Part shown: positions 1-6,535 of the stretch, in pieces
Layout of the letters: each line of letters begins with the position of its first letter
Numbering within the stretch: position 1 is the stretch's first letter
From: an uncultured Actinomycetes bacterium
GTDB lineage: Bacteria; Actinomycetota; Actinomycetes; S36-B12; UBA5976
Assembly (NCBI GenBank): GCA_903925705.1
Contig: CAIYGJ010000173.1
Location: 1-14,317, forward strand
Direction: 5' to 3'
DNA: 14,317 bases
Made by a program: the position numbers and the translations under genes
Notes under the pieces: generated by a model
Told to the model about the DNA's origin: nothing
The model's input: the letters and a program-made list of their open reading frames with translations, nothing else
Database searches by the model: none

Positions 1-717
1 CCGATCTTCCTGAACTTCTTGAGTTCCAAGTGCTGCTAAGTCAGGTGCGCACTCAACACTAATTAGTCGACCAGCTGACCGAACTCTGGTCTGCCATCTG
101 TCGGTTACATTTGCGAGTAAATCAGAAATGTTGATCTCGGTTAAGTCGCGGTCGGTCGTTGATCTCCAGGTTGTCAATAGGCCCTCGACTAATTTAACTA
201 ACCGATCAACCTGACCAAGGGCCGCCTTTGAATCCTCTTGAACATTTGTGCCTTGGGTGTCTTGAGAAATTTGTTCTAAGCGAAGAGAGAGAGCGGTGAG
301 TGGTGATCGCAACTGGTGTGACACATCTGCTGCGAGCGTTCGTTCGGCATCCAGTCGACGTTGCGCATCTGTTGCCGCCAAATAGAGGTTGGTGATCGTT
401 GCATCTACTTCTTGCATTCCAGTTTCTTCAGGTGGAGAGACGGACCTTCCTGTAGTGATCAGATTTACCTGGCTGAGCAGCATTTCAAAAGGTCGCACTG
501 TTGTCTTTGCCAATACCTGGGAAACGAAGACTACGAGTGTTGCAACAAGACCAACTAAGGCTTGAATTCCAAAACTAGCGGGAGAAAAGTTTGCGAATAA
601 AGCAGTCGCTTTTGAGGGTTGATTCGAATCCAAGTACCAAAGATTTACCACCAAAGCTAATAAAATTACCCACGGAAGTATTGCAATAACAAAAAATCTA
701 AACAACCTCTGCTGCAT
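1..717 (-). CDS. Sensor histidine kinase, N-terminal 239 residues (cut by left window edge)
   Basis: This is the membrane sensor kinase of a two-component system; it would autophosphorylate and pass phosphate to the adjacent response regulator. I translated it by hand from ATG at 717, and the frame stays open to base 1. Visible parts: TM1 at about residues 7-27, a short extracytoplasmic loop of about 20 residues, TM2 at about 49-70, a HAMP-like linker at about 71-125, then a HisKA dimerisation domain with the H-box DVSHQLRSPLTAL (phospho-acceptor His134). The ATP-binding HATPase domain lies mostly beyond the edge. The start is two bases after the regulator's stop codon, with AGG and GGA purine stretches just upstream, so translation is probably coupled. 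The small loop leaves little room for a periplasmic ligand domain, so the signal may be sensed in or near the membrane. The stimulus is unknown. Confidence 0.93.
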   Translation of the reverse strand, partial: MQQRLFRFFVIAILPWVILLALVVNLWYLDSNQPSKATALFANFSPASFGIQALVGLVATLVVFVSQVLAKTTVRPFEMLLSQVNLITTGRSVSPPEETGMQEVDATITNLYLAATDAQRRLDAERTLAADVSHQLRSPLTALSLRLEQISQDTQGTNVQEDSKAALGQVDRLVKLVEGLLTTWRSTTDRDLTEINISDLLANVTDRWQTRVRSAGRLISVECAPDLAALGTQEVQEDR

Positions 718-719
718 GC

Positions 720-1388
720 CTAATTCCGATCGAATCTAAACCCAAGCCCGCGAATTGTCGAGATGTGTTCGCCTTCGTCTCCGAGTTTTCGTCGCAGTGC
801 AGAAACGTGCATGTCTAGATTCTTAGTGGATCCCGACCAGTCGGTGTTCCAAACGTCTCGCAGAATCTGTTGACGGCTAACAACCCGTCCTGAGTTTCGC
901 ATCAAGAGTTCTAATAATTGATATTCTGTCGAAGTTAGTGAGACCTCGACTTCATTGCAGATGCAACTATGTGCCTCCGTATTGAGAACAATGCCGTTTC
1001 CAATTAGTTCCGTTACATCATGGCCTTCAACTCGTCGCATTAAAGCGCGCAATCTGGCTAGCAACTCAGTGGACCTAAATGGCTTCATAATGTAATCGTC
1101 GGCACCAGCGTCTAGTCCTACAACCAAGTCAAGTTCTGAAGTTCGAGCAGTAAGAATCAAAATTGGCATATCGAATTTCTGGGCGCGTAGATTTCGGCAA
1201 ACGTCTAGACCATCCATATTTGGAAGTCCTAGATCCAGAATGATCATGTCCGGCTTGGTCGTTTTTGCTTTTTCAAGTGCAGCCAAGCCGTCACTAACAA
1301 GTGCCACTGAATAGCCGTCACCCTGGAGGGTGCGCACAAGTGGTCCGGCGATCTCAAGATCGTCCTCGGCTACCAATATCCGTGTCAC
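720..1388 (-). CDS. OmpR/PhoB-family response regulator
   Basis: DNA-binding response regulator, 222 residues, the normal family length. The receiver domain (about 1-118) has the acidic pair Asp9/Asp10, phospho-acceptor Asp52 (in LDLGLPNMDG), Thr80 and Lys102 (in MKPF). A winged-helix output domain (about 127-222) carries the typical TEYQLLELLMRNSGRVVSR and HVSALRRKLGD segments and ends in IRGLGFRF. The start is GTG at 1388. There is no clear Shine-Dalgarno; instead a TAAACT hexamer ends 7 bases before the start, suggesting a leaderless transcript. The gene sits 17 bases after birA and directly before its partner kinase. Target genes cannot be read from the sequence. The function class is certain; the regulon is unknown. 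Confidence 0.96.
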   Translation of the reverse strand: MTRILVAEDDLEIAGPLVRTLQGDGYSVALVSDGLAALEKAKTTKPDMIILDLGLPNMDGLDVCRNLRAQKFDMPILILTARTSELDLVVGLDAGADDYIMKPFRSTELLARLRALMRRVEGHDVTELIGNGIVLNTEAHSCICNEVEVSLTSTEYQLLELLMRNSGRVVSRQQILRDVWNTDWSGSTKNLDMHVSALRRKLGDEGEHISTIRGLGFRFDRN

Positions 1389-1395
1389 ACTTCGA

Positions 1396-1401
1396 AGTTT
1401 A
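1396..1401 (-). promoter_or_regulatory. Candidate -10 element (TAAACT) of a leaderless promoter for the response regulator
   Basis: TAAACT on the minus strand matches the actinobacterial TANNNT -10 pattern. It ends 7 bases before the GTG start at 1388, so transcription would begin at or next to the start codon. I see no convincing -35 box. It would let the two-component system be expressed apart from birA. Inference from sequence only. Confidence 0.4.
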
Positions 1402-1406
1402 GTGTC

Positions 1407-2216
1407 CTAGGGCTGAGTTGTTCTTACCTGTATGACATCACCTGAAGTTATCTCCACGAGTCCATCTTCAGTGTCAAGAAGAAGCTCTCCTGATTCCAAT
1501 ACCTTTCGGGCCAATCCAGTAATTGTCGATTCCGCTTTCCGCGCAACTGTAACTTGAGTTCCAATCGTTGAACTGTCCTTAATGTAAAGCGGCGTCCAAT
1601 CTTTTGCTGTCAAAGCAGTTACTTTCTCAAGCTCAGAGATTAATGATGCGATCAAAGTCTCGCGCGACGCTTGGATATCTATCAATCGAAGTGAAGTTGC
1701 ATTTTCGGTAGGCAGTTCATCTTCGCCCAGATCCACATTGATTCCGATTCCAATCACAACATACTCATCTTGACGTTGCACCAGAATTCCACCAACCTTT
1801 TTCAGTTCGGCAGATTTAATTTCAATCATTAGATCGTTGGGCCACTTTAACTTGGAATTTGCGCCGAGATTCTTTAGACAATTGTTTGCAGCAATACCGG
1901 CTAGTAGCGGGATAGCTGAAATTTCACATCTGAAAAATTCTGTTGGTATGGAAACGCTCAGGGCAATTCCAGCTCCAAAAGGGCTATGCCACTCTCGCTG
2001 AAGTCGACCACGGCCCTTGAGTTGTTCGTCAGCGGTAATAGCGAACACCGAACCATGGGAAGTGTTAGATATCTGAGAAATTGCTAGGTCATTAGTTGAA
2101 TCAACTTGCTCAAGGACTGTGATATCGAGCCATTTCGATGATGTCTTGGATAACTCACTTAATATAAGAGCAGGATCAAGCGCTGGACGCCCGCGTTTCA
2201 CATCTTTTATATCCAC
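1407..2216 (-). CDS. birA: Biotin--[acetyl-CoA carboxylase] ligase
   Basis: Activates biotin to biotinyl-5'-AMP and transfers it to the acceptor lysine of biotin carrier domains, here most likely Lys554 of the AccA encoded at 4735-6501. The 269-residue protein has the ligase signatures in order: STND at about 40-43, GRGRLQREWHSP (68-79, biotinyl-AMP loop), KWPNDL (124-129), KVGGIL (140-145) and GIGINVDL (156-163), then a small C-terminal beta domain. It has no N-terminal helix-turn-helix, so it is a group I, non-repressor ligase. The start is GTG at 2216. There is no Shine-Dalgarno, but a TACCCT hexamer ends 6 bases upstream. A GTG at codon 6 is a possible alternative. It is divergent from accD across 38 bases, a placement also known in Mycobacterium and Streptomyces. 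Confidence 0.95.
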   Translation of the reverse strand: MDIKDVKRGRPALDPALILSELSKTSSKWLDITVLEQVDSTNDLAISQISNTSHGSVFAITADEQLKGRGRLQREWHSPFGAGIALSVSIPTEFFRCEISAIPLLAGIAANNCLKNLGANSKLKWPNDLMIEIKSAELKKVGGILVQRQDEYVVIGIGINVDLGEDELPTENATSLRLIDIQASRETLIASLISELEKVTALTAKDWTPLYIKDSSTIGTQVTVARKAESTITGLARKVLESGELLLDTEDGLVEITSGDVIQVRTTQP

Positions 2217-2221
2217 ATCGC

Positions 2222-2227
2222 TAGGGT
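2222..2227 (+). promoter_or_regulatory. Candidate -10 element (TAGGGT) for the accDE transcript
   Basis: TAGGGT on the plus strand would place the transcript start near 2234, leaving a leader of about 20 bases that holds the strong ribosome binding site of accD. The -35 region is unconvincing. No biotin-operator-like palindrome is visible, in keeping with a BirA that lacks a DNA-binding domain. Confidence 0.3.
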
Positions 2228-2228
2228 A
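2223..2228 (-). promoter_or_regulatory. Candidate -10 element (TACCCT) for birA, leaderless
   Basis: On the minus strand TACCCT ends 6 bases before the GTG start of birA. It fits TANNNT and overlaps the plus-strand TAGGGT proposed for accD almost completely. If both are real, the divergent promoters share the same DNA and compete for polymerase. No clear -35 was seen. Confidence 0.35.
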
Positions 2229-2244
2229 GGCGAAGGACTAGTAC

Positions 2245-2250
2245 GGAGGA
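2245..2250 (+). promoter_or_regulatory. Ribosome binding site of accD (GGAGGA)
   Basis: A near-perfect Shine-Dalgarno sequence sits 4 bases before GTG 2255. It fixes the accD start and contrasts with the neighbouring genes that have no Shine-Dalgarno. Confidence 0.75.
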
Positions 2251-2254
2251 ACAA

Positions 2255-3844
2255 GTGAGCGCCGAAACAGCCAATAATGGGATCGACATCCATACGACTG
2301 CTGGGAAGATCGCAGATCTCGAGGAACGTCGCAACGACGCTGCCGACCGCCGTTCCGAAGCGGTGGACAAGCAGCACGCTCGGGGAAAGCTCACCGCAAT
2401 GGAGCGGATCGAGCGCCTTTTGGATGAAGGTTCCTTCCAGCAAATAGACGGCTTAGCGCGGCATCGCTCCCACAACTTTGGGATGGAAAAATCCCGTCCC
2501 TATGGTGATGGCGTAATAACAGGTTACGGAACCATAGATGGCCGACAGGTTTGCGTGTTCGCACAAGACTTCACAGTTTTCGGTGGCTCACTTGGCGAAG
2601 TATTCGGTGAAAAGATTTGTAAGGTTATGGATTTAGCACTCAAGACTGGTGTGCCGATGATCGGCATTAATGATTCAGGTGGCGCGCGAATTCAAGAAGG
2701 CGTAGTTTCACTTGGCCTTTACGGCGAGATCTTTAAGCGCAATGCACATGCATCTGGCGTAATCCCACAAATTTCTTTGGTTTTAGGTCCTTGTGCCGGT
2801 GGTGCTGTTTACTCTCCTGCACTCACTGACTTCATTGTCATGGTCGATCAAACTTCGCATATGTTTATTACCGGTCCTGAAGTAATCAAGACTGTTACGG
2901 GTGAAGAAGTTGCCTTTGAAGATTTAGGTGGTGCCCGTACCCACAACACTAAATCAGGTGTCGCTCATTACATGGCAACAGATGAAGATGACGCTCTGGA
3001 ATATGTAAAGAACTTGTTGTCTTTCTTGCCAAGCAACAACATGGACGAAGTTCCTTACCTAGATGTTGAGGCGGACTTGGAAATTTCCGAAGCCGACTTA
3101 ATGCTTGACACGATCATTCCCGATTCCCCTAATCAGCCATATGACATGCACAAGGTAATCGAGACCATTGTTGATGATGGTGAGTTCTTGGAAACTCAAG
3201 CACTTTTCGCACCAAACATCATCTGTGGTTATGGCCGCGTTGAAGGCCGACCTGTTGGTGTTGTAGCTAGTCAGCCAATGCAATTCGCTGGAACCCTAGA
3301 TATTGATGCCAGTGAAAAAGCTGCTCGCTTTGTTAGAACTTGCGATGCCTTCAACGTTCCAGTCATCACATTGGTCGATGTTCCAGGATTCTTGCCTGGT
3401 ACTGATCAAGAATGGCAAGGCATTATTCGCCGCGGAGCTAAATTGCTTTATGCATATGCCGAGGCAACCGTTCCGCTGGTCACGATCATTACTCGTAAGG
3501 CTTACGGTGGCGCCTATGACGTCATGGGTTCTAAGCACTTAGGCGCAGACATCAACTTGGCATGGCCAAGTGCCCAAATTGCCGTGATGGGTGCGCAAGG
3601 CGCTGTGAATGTTCTGTATCGCAAGGAATTAGCTGATGCCAAGAATCCAGAGGCTGAACGCGCGCGTTTGCTTCAGGAATATGACGACAAGTTTGCAAAT
3701 CCATACATCGCCGCCGAACGTGGTTACATTGATCGCGTTATTGTCCCAAGCGAAACTCGCGTAATGGTTATTCGTGCTCTTCGTTCCTTGCGTGGCAAGC
3801 GTCAAATTTTGCCTCCTAAGAAGCATGGAAACATCCCACTGTGA
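2255..3844 (+). CDS. accD: Acyl-CoA (propionyl-CoA) carboxylase beta subunit, carboxyltransferase
   Basis: Transfers the carboxyl group from carboxybiotin on AccA to propionyl-CoA, giving methylmalonyl-CoA. At 529 residues it is the size of actinobacterial PccB/AccD5. Two crotonase-like halves are seen. The N half (about 20-270) has GGSLGE, INDSGGARIQEGV and GPCAGGAVYSP, forming the first oxyanion hole. The C half has LVDVPGFLPGTDQEWQGIIR and RKAYGGAYDVMGSKH. Asp422 in GGAYDVM is at the same number as the residue reported to set propionyl- over acetyl-CoA preference in Streptomyces coelicolor PccB, so propionyl-CoA is the best substrate call. Acetyl-CoA use cannot be excluded if this is the only acyl-CoA carboxylase. 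The start is GTG 2255, set by GGAGGA upstream. The stop overlaps accE by four bases (GTGA). The first 200 or so bases are noticeably richer in G+C than the rest. Confidence 0.97.
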   Translation: MSAETANNGIDIHTTAGKIADLEERRNDAADRRSEAVDKQHARGKLTAMERIERLLDEGSFQQIDGLARHRSHNFGMEKSRPYGDGVITGYGTIDGRQVCVFAQDFTVFGGSLGEVFGEKICKVMDLALKTGVPMIGINDSGGARIQEGVVSLGLYGEIFKRNAHASGVIPQISLVLGPCAGGAVYSPALTDFIVMVDQTSHMFITGPEVIKTVTGEEVAFEDLGGARTHNTKSGVAHYMATDEDDALEYVKNLLSFLPSNNMDEVPYLDVEADLEISEADLMLDTIIPDSPNQPYDMHKVIETIVDDGEFLETQALFAPNIICGYGRVEGRPVGVVASQPMQFAGTLDIDASEKAARFVRTCDAFNVPVITLVDVPGFLPGTDQEWQGIIRRGAKLLYAYAEATVPLVTIITRKAYGGAYDVMGSKHLGADINLAWPSAQIAVMGAQGAVNVLYRKELADAKNPEAERARLLQEYDDKFANPYIAAERGYIDRVIVPSETRVMVIRALRSLRGKRQILPPKKHGNIPL

Positions 3845-4056
3845 GTCAGGATATTCGCGTAGTGCGCGGCAAGCCAACAGACGAAGAGTTGGCTGCAGTA
3901 CTCATGGTGATTACTGCTCAGGCGTCGGCTTCAAGTTTGGCAGCGAAGCGATCGCAGCTTCGTCCGGAATGGAATGCAGCGCATCGCAGCGTTCGTAAAT
4001 CCTTCGAACATGGCGCTGGTACTTGGCGCCGCTCCGCACTACCGCACCCGTACTAA
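3841..4056 (+). CDS. accE: Acyl-CoA carboxylase epsilon subunit
   Basis: Small actinobacteria-specific subunit that strengthens the association of alpha and beta subunits and raises carboxylase activity. The 71-residue protein shows the family pattern: an N-terminal IRVVRGKPTDEELAAVL segment (about 5-21), an alanine-rich helix, a W-N/R-rich middle, and a C-terminal GAGTWRRSALPHPY tail with the conserved Trp. It starts with GTG at 3841, whose bases are shared with the TGA stop of accD, so translation is coupled and equimolar production is likely. Such small proteins diverge widely, but the N-terminal motif and the position directly after accD make the call firm. Confidence 0.92.
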   Translation: MSQDIRVVRGKPTDEELAAVLMVITAQASASSLAAKRSQLRPEWNAAHRSVRKSFEHGAGTWRRSALPHPY

Positions 4057-4064
4057 AACTTTTT

Positions 4065-4070
4065 TACGAT
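4065..4070 (+). promoter_or_regulatory. Candidate -10 element (TACGAT) for maf, near-leaderless
   Basis: TACGAT lies in the 23-base gap between accE and maf, preceded by a T tract, and ends 9 bases before the maf ATG. A start site about 7 bases downstream would leave a leader of only two or three bases. No Shine-Dalgarno is present before maf, which supports this reading. No -35 was identified. Confidence 0.4.
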
Positions 4071-4079
4071 AGTAGATAA

Positions 4080-4697
4080 ATGTCTCGCACAGTATTACTT
4101 GCCTCAGCATCAACTTCCCGTTACTCACTTCTAATGAATGCCGGAATCACTCCTCTGGTTCAAGTTAGTCATGTAGATGAGGATGCTATCGCAACTCAGT
4201 TAAGTCCGATTTCAACTGCAGATCTTTGTGTTGCCCTCGCTACGGCAAAGGGTGAAGCAGTTGTACAAGACATCACAATTACCGAGAATCGAAATCTTTT
4301 GGTAATCGCCGCAGATTCAATGTTGGAATTTGAAGGTGAATCATTTGGTAAGCCTCACAGTCCAGATGTCGCGATCGCGCGCTGGCAAGCTATGCGTGGA
4401 AAATCTGGCTACCTTCATACTGGACATTGGGTTATGGATTTAGTCAGTGGCCAGGTTCGAAGTGGCGTTGCTGGTGCCAAAGTTGAATTTGCCGAAGTAT
4501 CCGATGCGGAAATTATTGCGTATGTAAAAAGTGGTGAGCCGCTTTCGGTAGCCGGCGGATTTACGCACGAGGGAAAGTCCGCAGCCTTCATCACCAAAAT
4601 GACTGGCGATAGTCCAGCCGTAGGCGGAATATCCTTAGCCTTACTTCGGGAATTCTCTAAAGATATGAGCATTGAATGGACCCAACTTTGGGACTAA
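4080..4697 (+). CDS. maf: Maf-family nucleoside triphosphate pyrophosphatase
   Basis: Predicted house-cleaning enzyme that hydrolyses non-canonical or modified nucleoside triphosphates to monophosphate and pyrophosphate; the Maf family is also linked to septum formation. The 205-residue protein shows LLASASTSR (6-14, the SASPRR-type substrate loop), SHVDED, AADSML with the candidate catalytic Asp79, FGKP, GYLHTGH, SGEPLSVAGGFT and a C-terminal SLALLREF. The usual S-x-V-x-G-L/I segment reads SPAVGGISLALL, a small departure from the family. It sits between accE and accA, as in the mycobacterial accD5 locus. There is no Shine-Dalgarno before ATG 4080. The accA coding frame begins 37 bases after its stop. 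The exact nucleotide substrate is not predictable. Confidence 0.92.
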   Translation: MSRTVLLASASTSRYSLLMNAGITPLVQVSHVDEDAIATQLSPISTADLCVALATAKGEAVVQDITITENRNLLVIAADSMLEFEGESFGKPHSPDVAIARWQAMRGKSGYLHTGHWVMDLVSGQVRSGVAGAKVEFAEVSDAEIIAYVKSGEPLSVAGGFTHEGKSAAFITKMTGDSPAVGGISLALLREFSKDMSIEWTQLWD

Positions 4698-4724
4698 TAG
4701 ACTTAAGGGACCAAAAGCATTCGT

Positions 4725-4729
4725 AGGAG
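4725..4729 (+). promoter_or_regulatory. Ribosome binding site of accA (AGGAG), sets the start
   Basis: AGGAG is 5 bases before GTG 4735. It favours that start over an in-frame ATG 63 bases upstream at 4672, which lies inside maf and has no such signal. Homologues also begin just before the KVLIANRGEIA strand. Confidence 0.75.
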
Positions 4730-4734
4730 TTAGT

Positions 4735-6501
4735 GTGGGCAAGAGTCGCAAGATCGAAAAGGTTCTCATCGCTAATCGTGGCGAAATTGCTATTCGAGTT
4801 GCGCGGGCTTGCGCCGACTCGGGAATCGCAAGCGTTGCAGTTTATGCCGAACCTGATCGCGATGCCCAGCATGTTAAGGCCGCAGATGAAGCATTTGCCC
4901 TTGGTGGCAGCACTGCTGCTGAAAGTTACTTGGTAATAGAAAAACTAATTGATGCTGCAAAGAAGTCTGGCGCAAATGCCGTTCACCCTGGGTATGGCTT
5001 CCTTTCCGAAAACGCTGAATTTGCCCAAGCCGTAATTGATGCAGGTTTAATTTGGATTGGCCCTCCACCACAAGCGATTCGCGATCTAGGCGACAAAGTT
5101 TCAGCCCGACACATTGCGGCGCGAGCAGGTGCCCCACAGGTTCAAGGTACTCCTGATCCAGTTAAGGACAGCAAAGAAGTTGTCGAGTTTGCAAAGAAGC
5201 ATGGTCTTCCGATTGCAATTAAAGCGGCATTCGGTGGTGGTGGTCGCGGACTTAAGGTGGCCCGCAACCTAGAGGAAATTCCAGAACTTTTTGATTCTGC
5301 CGTTCGTGAGGCAGTAGCTGCGTTCGGTCGCGGCGAATGTTTCGTGGAACGTTACCTTGATAATCCTCGACACGTCGAGACCCAGTGTTTAGCTGACGAA
5401 CATGGCAACGTCGTCATCGTTTCTACTCGTGACTGCTCGCTGCAACGTCGCCACCAAAAACTGGTTGAAGAAGCTCCTGCACCTTTCTTGTCTCAAGCGC
5501 AGATTGATGAGCTCTACAAATCAAGTAAAGCCATTATGAAGGAAGCCAAATACGTTGGCGCTGGAACATGTGAGTTCTTAATTGGACTTGATGGCACAAT
5601 CTCGTTCCTAGAAGTTAATACTCGCCTTCAGGTTGAACATCCAGTTTCTGAAGAAGTTGCCGGAATTGACTTAGTGCGTGAGCAGTTTCGCATTGCCCAA
5701 GGTGAAGCCCTTGGATACAGCGATCCTGAATTGCGCGGCCACTCAATTGAATTCCGAATCAACGGCGAAGATCCAGGTCGTGGTTTCTTGCCAGCTCCTG
5801 GTTCCTTAACTGTCTGGAATCCTCCAAGCGGTCCTGGAGTTCGACTTGATGCAGGTTTTGCTAAGGGAGATGTGATCGGTGGCAACTTCGACTCACTCTT
5901 GGCAAAGTTAATTGTCACGGGACGCGACCGACAGGAAGCACTGGAGCGTTCTCGCAGAGCTCTCGCTGAGTTTGAAATTGATGGCATTGCTACTGCACTA
6001 ACTTTCCACCGCGCAGTCGTCAGTGATCCAGCATTCGCACCAGCAGATGCAGCTACGCCATTTTCGGTCCACACTCGTTGGATCGAAACTGAATTTAACA
6101 ACACGATTCCAGCCTTCTCAGGTGGTGCCGGCGAACTTGCTGAACCAGAAACTCGTAACCCAATCACTGTTGAGGTTAATGGCCGTCGCATTGAAGTTGT
6201 TTTACCTGGTGACATGTCTATTGGATCAAGCGGCGGCGCCAAAAAGTCAGCTCGCAAGATCGGTAAGAAGTCTGGCGCTGCAGGCAGTGGAGATGCTGTT
6301 GTAGCTCCGATGCAGGGCACCATCGTGAAGATCGCAGTGACTGAAGGTCAAGAAGTTGCTCAAGGTGACCTCGTCGTGGTTCTTGAAGCAATGAAGATGG
6401 AGCAGCCATTGACTGCTCACAAAACTGGAATTGTTACTGGTCTAAACGCTGAAGTTGGAACTACGGTCCCAACCGGCACTGAGCTTATGGAAATTAAGTA
6501 A
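4735..6501 (+). CDS. accA: Acyl-CoA carboxylase alpha subunit: biotin carboxylase fused to biotin carrier protein
   Basis: Carboxylates its own biotin using ATP and bicarbonate, then presents carboxybiotin to AccD. It has 588 residues, the usual length for short actinobacterial alpha chains. Domains: biotin carboxylase N-terminal part (KVLIANRGEIAIRVARA near the start), ATP-grasp with the glycine loop GGGGRGLK at 167-174, RDCSLQRRHQKLVEEAPAP at about 232-250, FLEVNTRLQVEHPVSEE, then the C-terminal biotin carboxylase domain. A Lys/Gly/Ala-rich flexible linker (about 497-519) leads to the biotinyl domain (520-588) with EAMKM, whose Lys554 is the BirA target, 34 residues from the C-terminus. No mammalian-type BT domain is evident. 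The start GTG 4735 is chosen on AGGAG spacing. It probably also serves other acyl-CoA carboxylases of the cell, as AccA3 does in mycobacteria (inference). Confidence 0.97.
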   Translation: MGKSRKIEKVLIANRGEIAIRVARACADSGIASVAVYAEPDRDAQHVKAADEAFALGGSTAAESYLVIEKLIDAAKKSGANAVHPGYGFLSENAEFAQAVIDAGLIWIGPPPQAIRDLGDKVSARHIAARAGAPQVQGTPDPVKDSKEVVEFAKKHGLPIAIKAAFGGGGRGLKVARNLEEIPELFDSAVREAVAAFGRGECFVERYLDNPRHVETQCLADEHGNVVIVSTRDCSLQRRHQKLVEEAPAPFLSQAQIDELYKSSKAIMKEAKYVGAGTCEFLIGLDGTISFLEVNTRLQVEHPVSEEVAGIDLVREQFRIAQGEALGYSDPELRGHSIEFRINGEDPGRGFLPAPGSLTVWNPPSGPGVRLDAGFAKGDVIGGNFDSLLAKLIVTGRDRQEALERSRRALAEFEIDGIATALTFHRAVVSDPAFAPADAATPFSVHTRWIETEFNNTIPAFSGGAGELAEPETRNPITVEVNGRRIEVVLPGDMSIGSSGGAKKSARKIGKKSGAAGSGDAVVAPMQGTIVKIAVTEGQEVAQGDLVVVLEAMKMEQPLTAHKTGIVTGLNAEVGTTVPTGTELMEIK

Positions 6502-6510
6502 AACTTAATT
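6492..6510. repeat. AT-rich perfect inverted repeat over the accA stop codon
   Basis: AATTAAGT, three A, ACTTAATT: an 8-base perfect palindrome with a 3-base loop, overlapping the TAA stop (6499-6501) of accA in the convergent gap before the lpdA 3' end. As RNA it is a weak, AU-rich hairpin and no U tract follows, so a role as bidirectional terminator is only possible. It could equally be a protein site or chance in AT-rich DNA. Confidence 0.4.
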
Positions 6511-6535
6511 AATACCCATTCAGATCAAGTAGCTC

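Noticed and set aside
361..558. 65-residue plus-strand frame with several cysteines
   Set aside because: It is antisense to the histidine kinase, whose translation is continuous from base 717 to the window edge with transmembrane and H-box motifs.
2207..2475. Minus-strand frames of 78 and 84 residues opposite the start of accD
   Set aside because: They exist because the accD 5' end is G+C-rich and stop-poor. They would overlap both the accD signals and the birA start.
3774..3998. 74-residue plus-strand frame overlapping the end of accD and accE
   Set aside because: It is a different frame from accE, which carries the epsilon-subunit motifs and the GTGA overlap expected of a coupled gene.
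4672..4734. Upstream ATG giving accA 21 more residues
   Set aside because: It overlaps maf, has no Shine-Dalgarno and adds residues unlike the family N-terminus. GTG 4735 has AGGAG at 5-base spacing.
5628..6323. 231-residue open frame on the minus strand
   Set aside because: It lies wholly antisense to accA, whose motifs are intact through this stretch. The translation is low-complexity Pro/Ser/Ala-rich with no recognisable domain.
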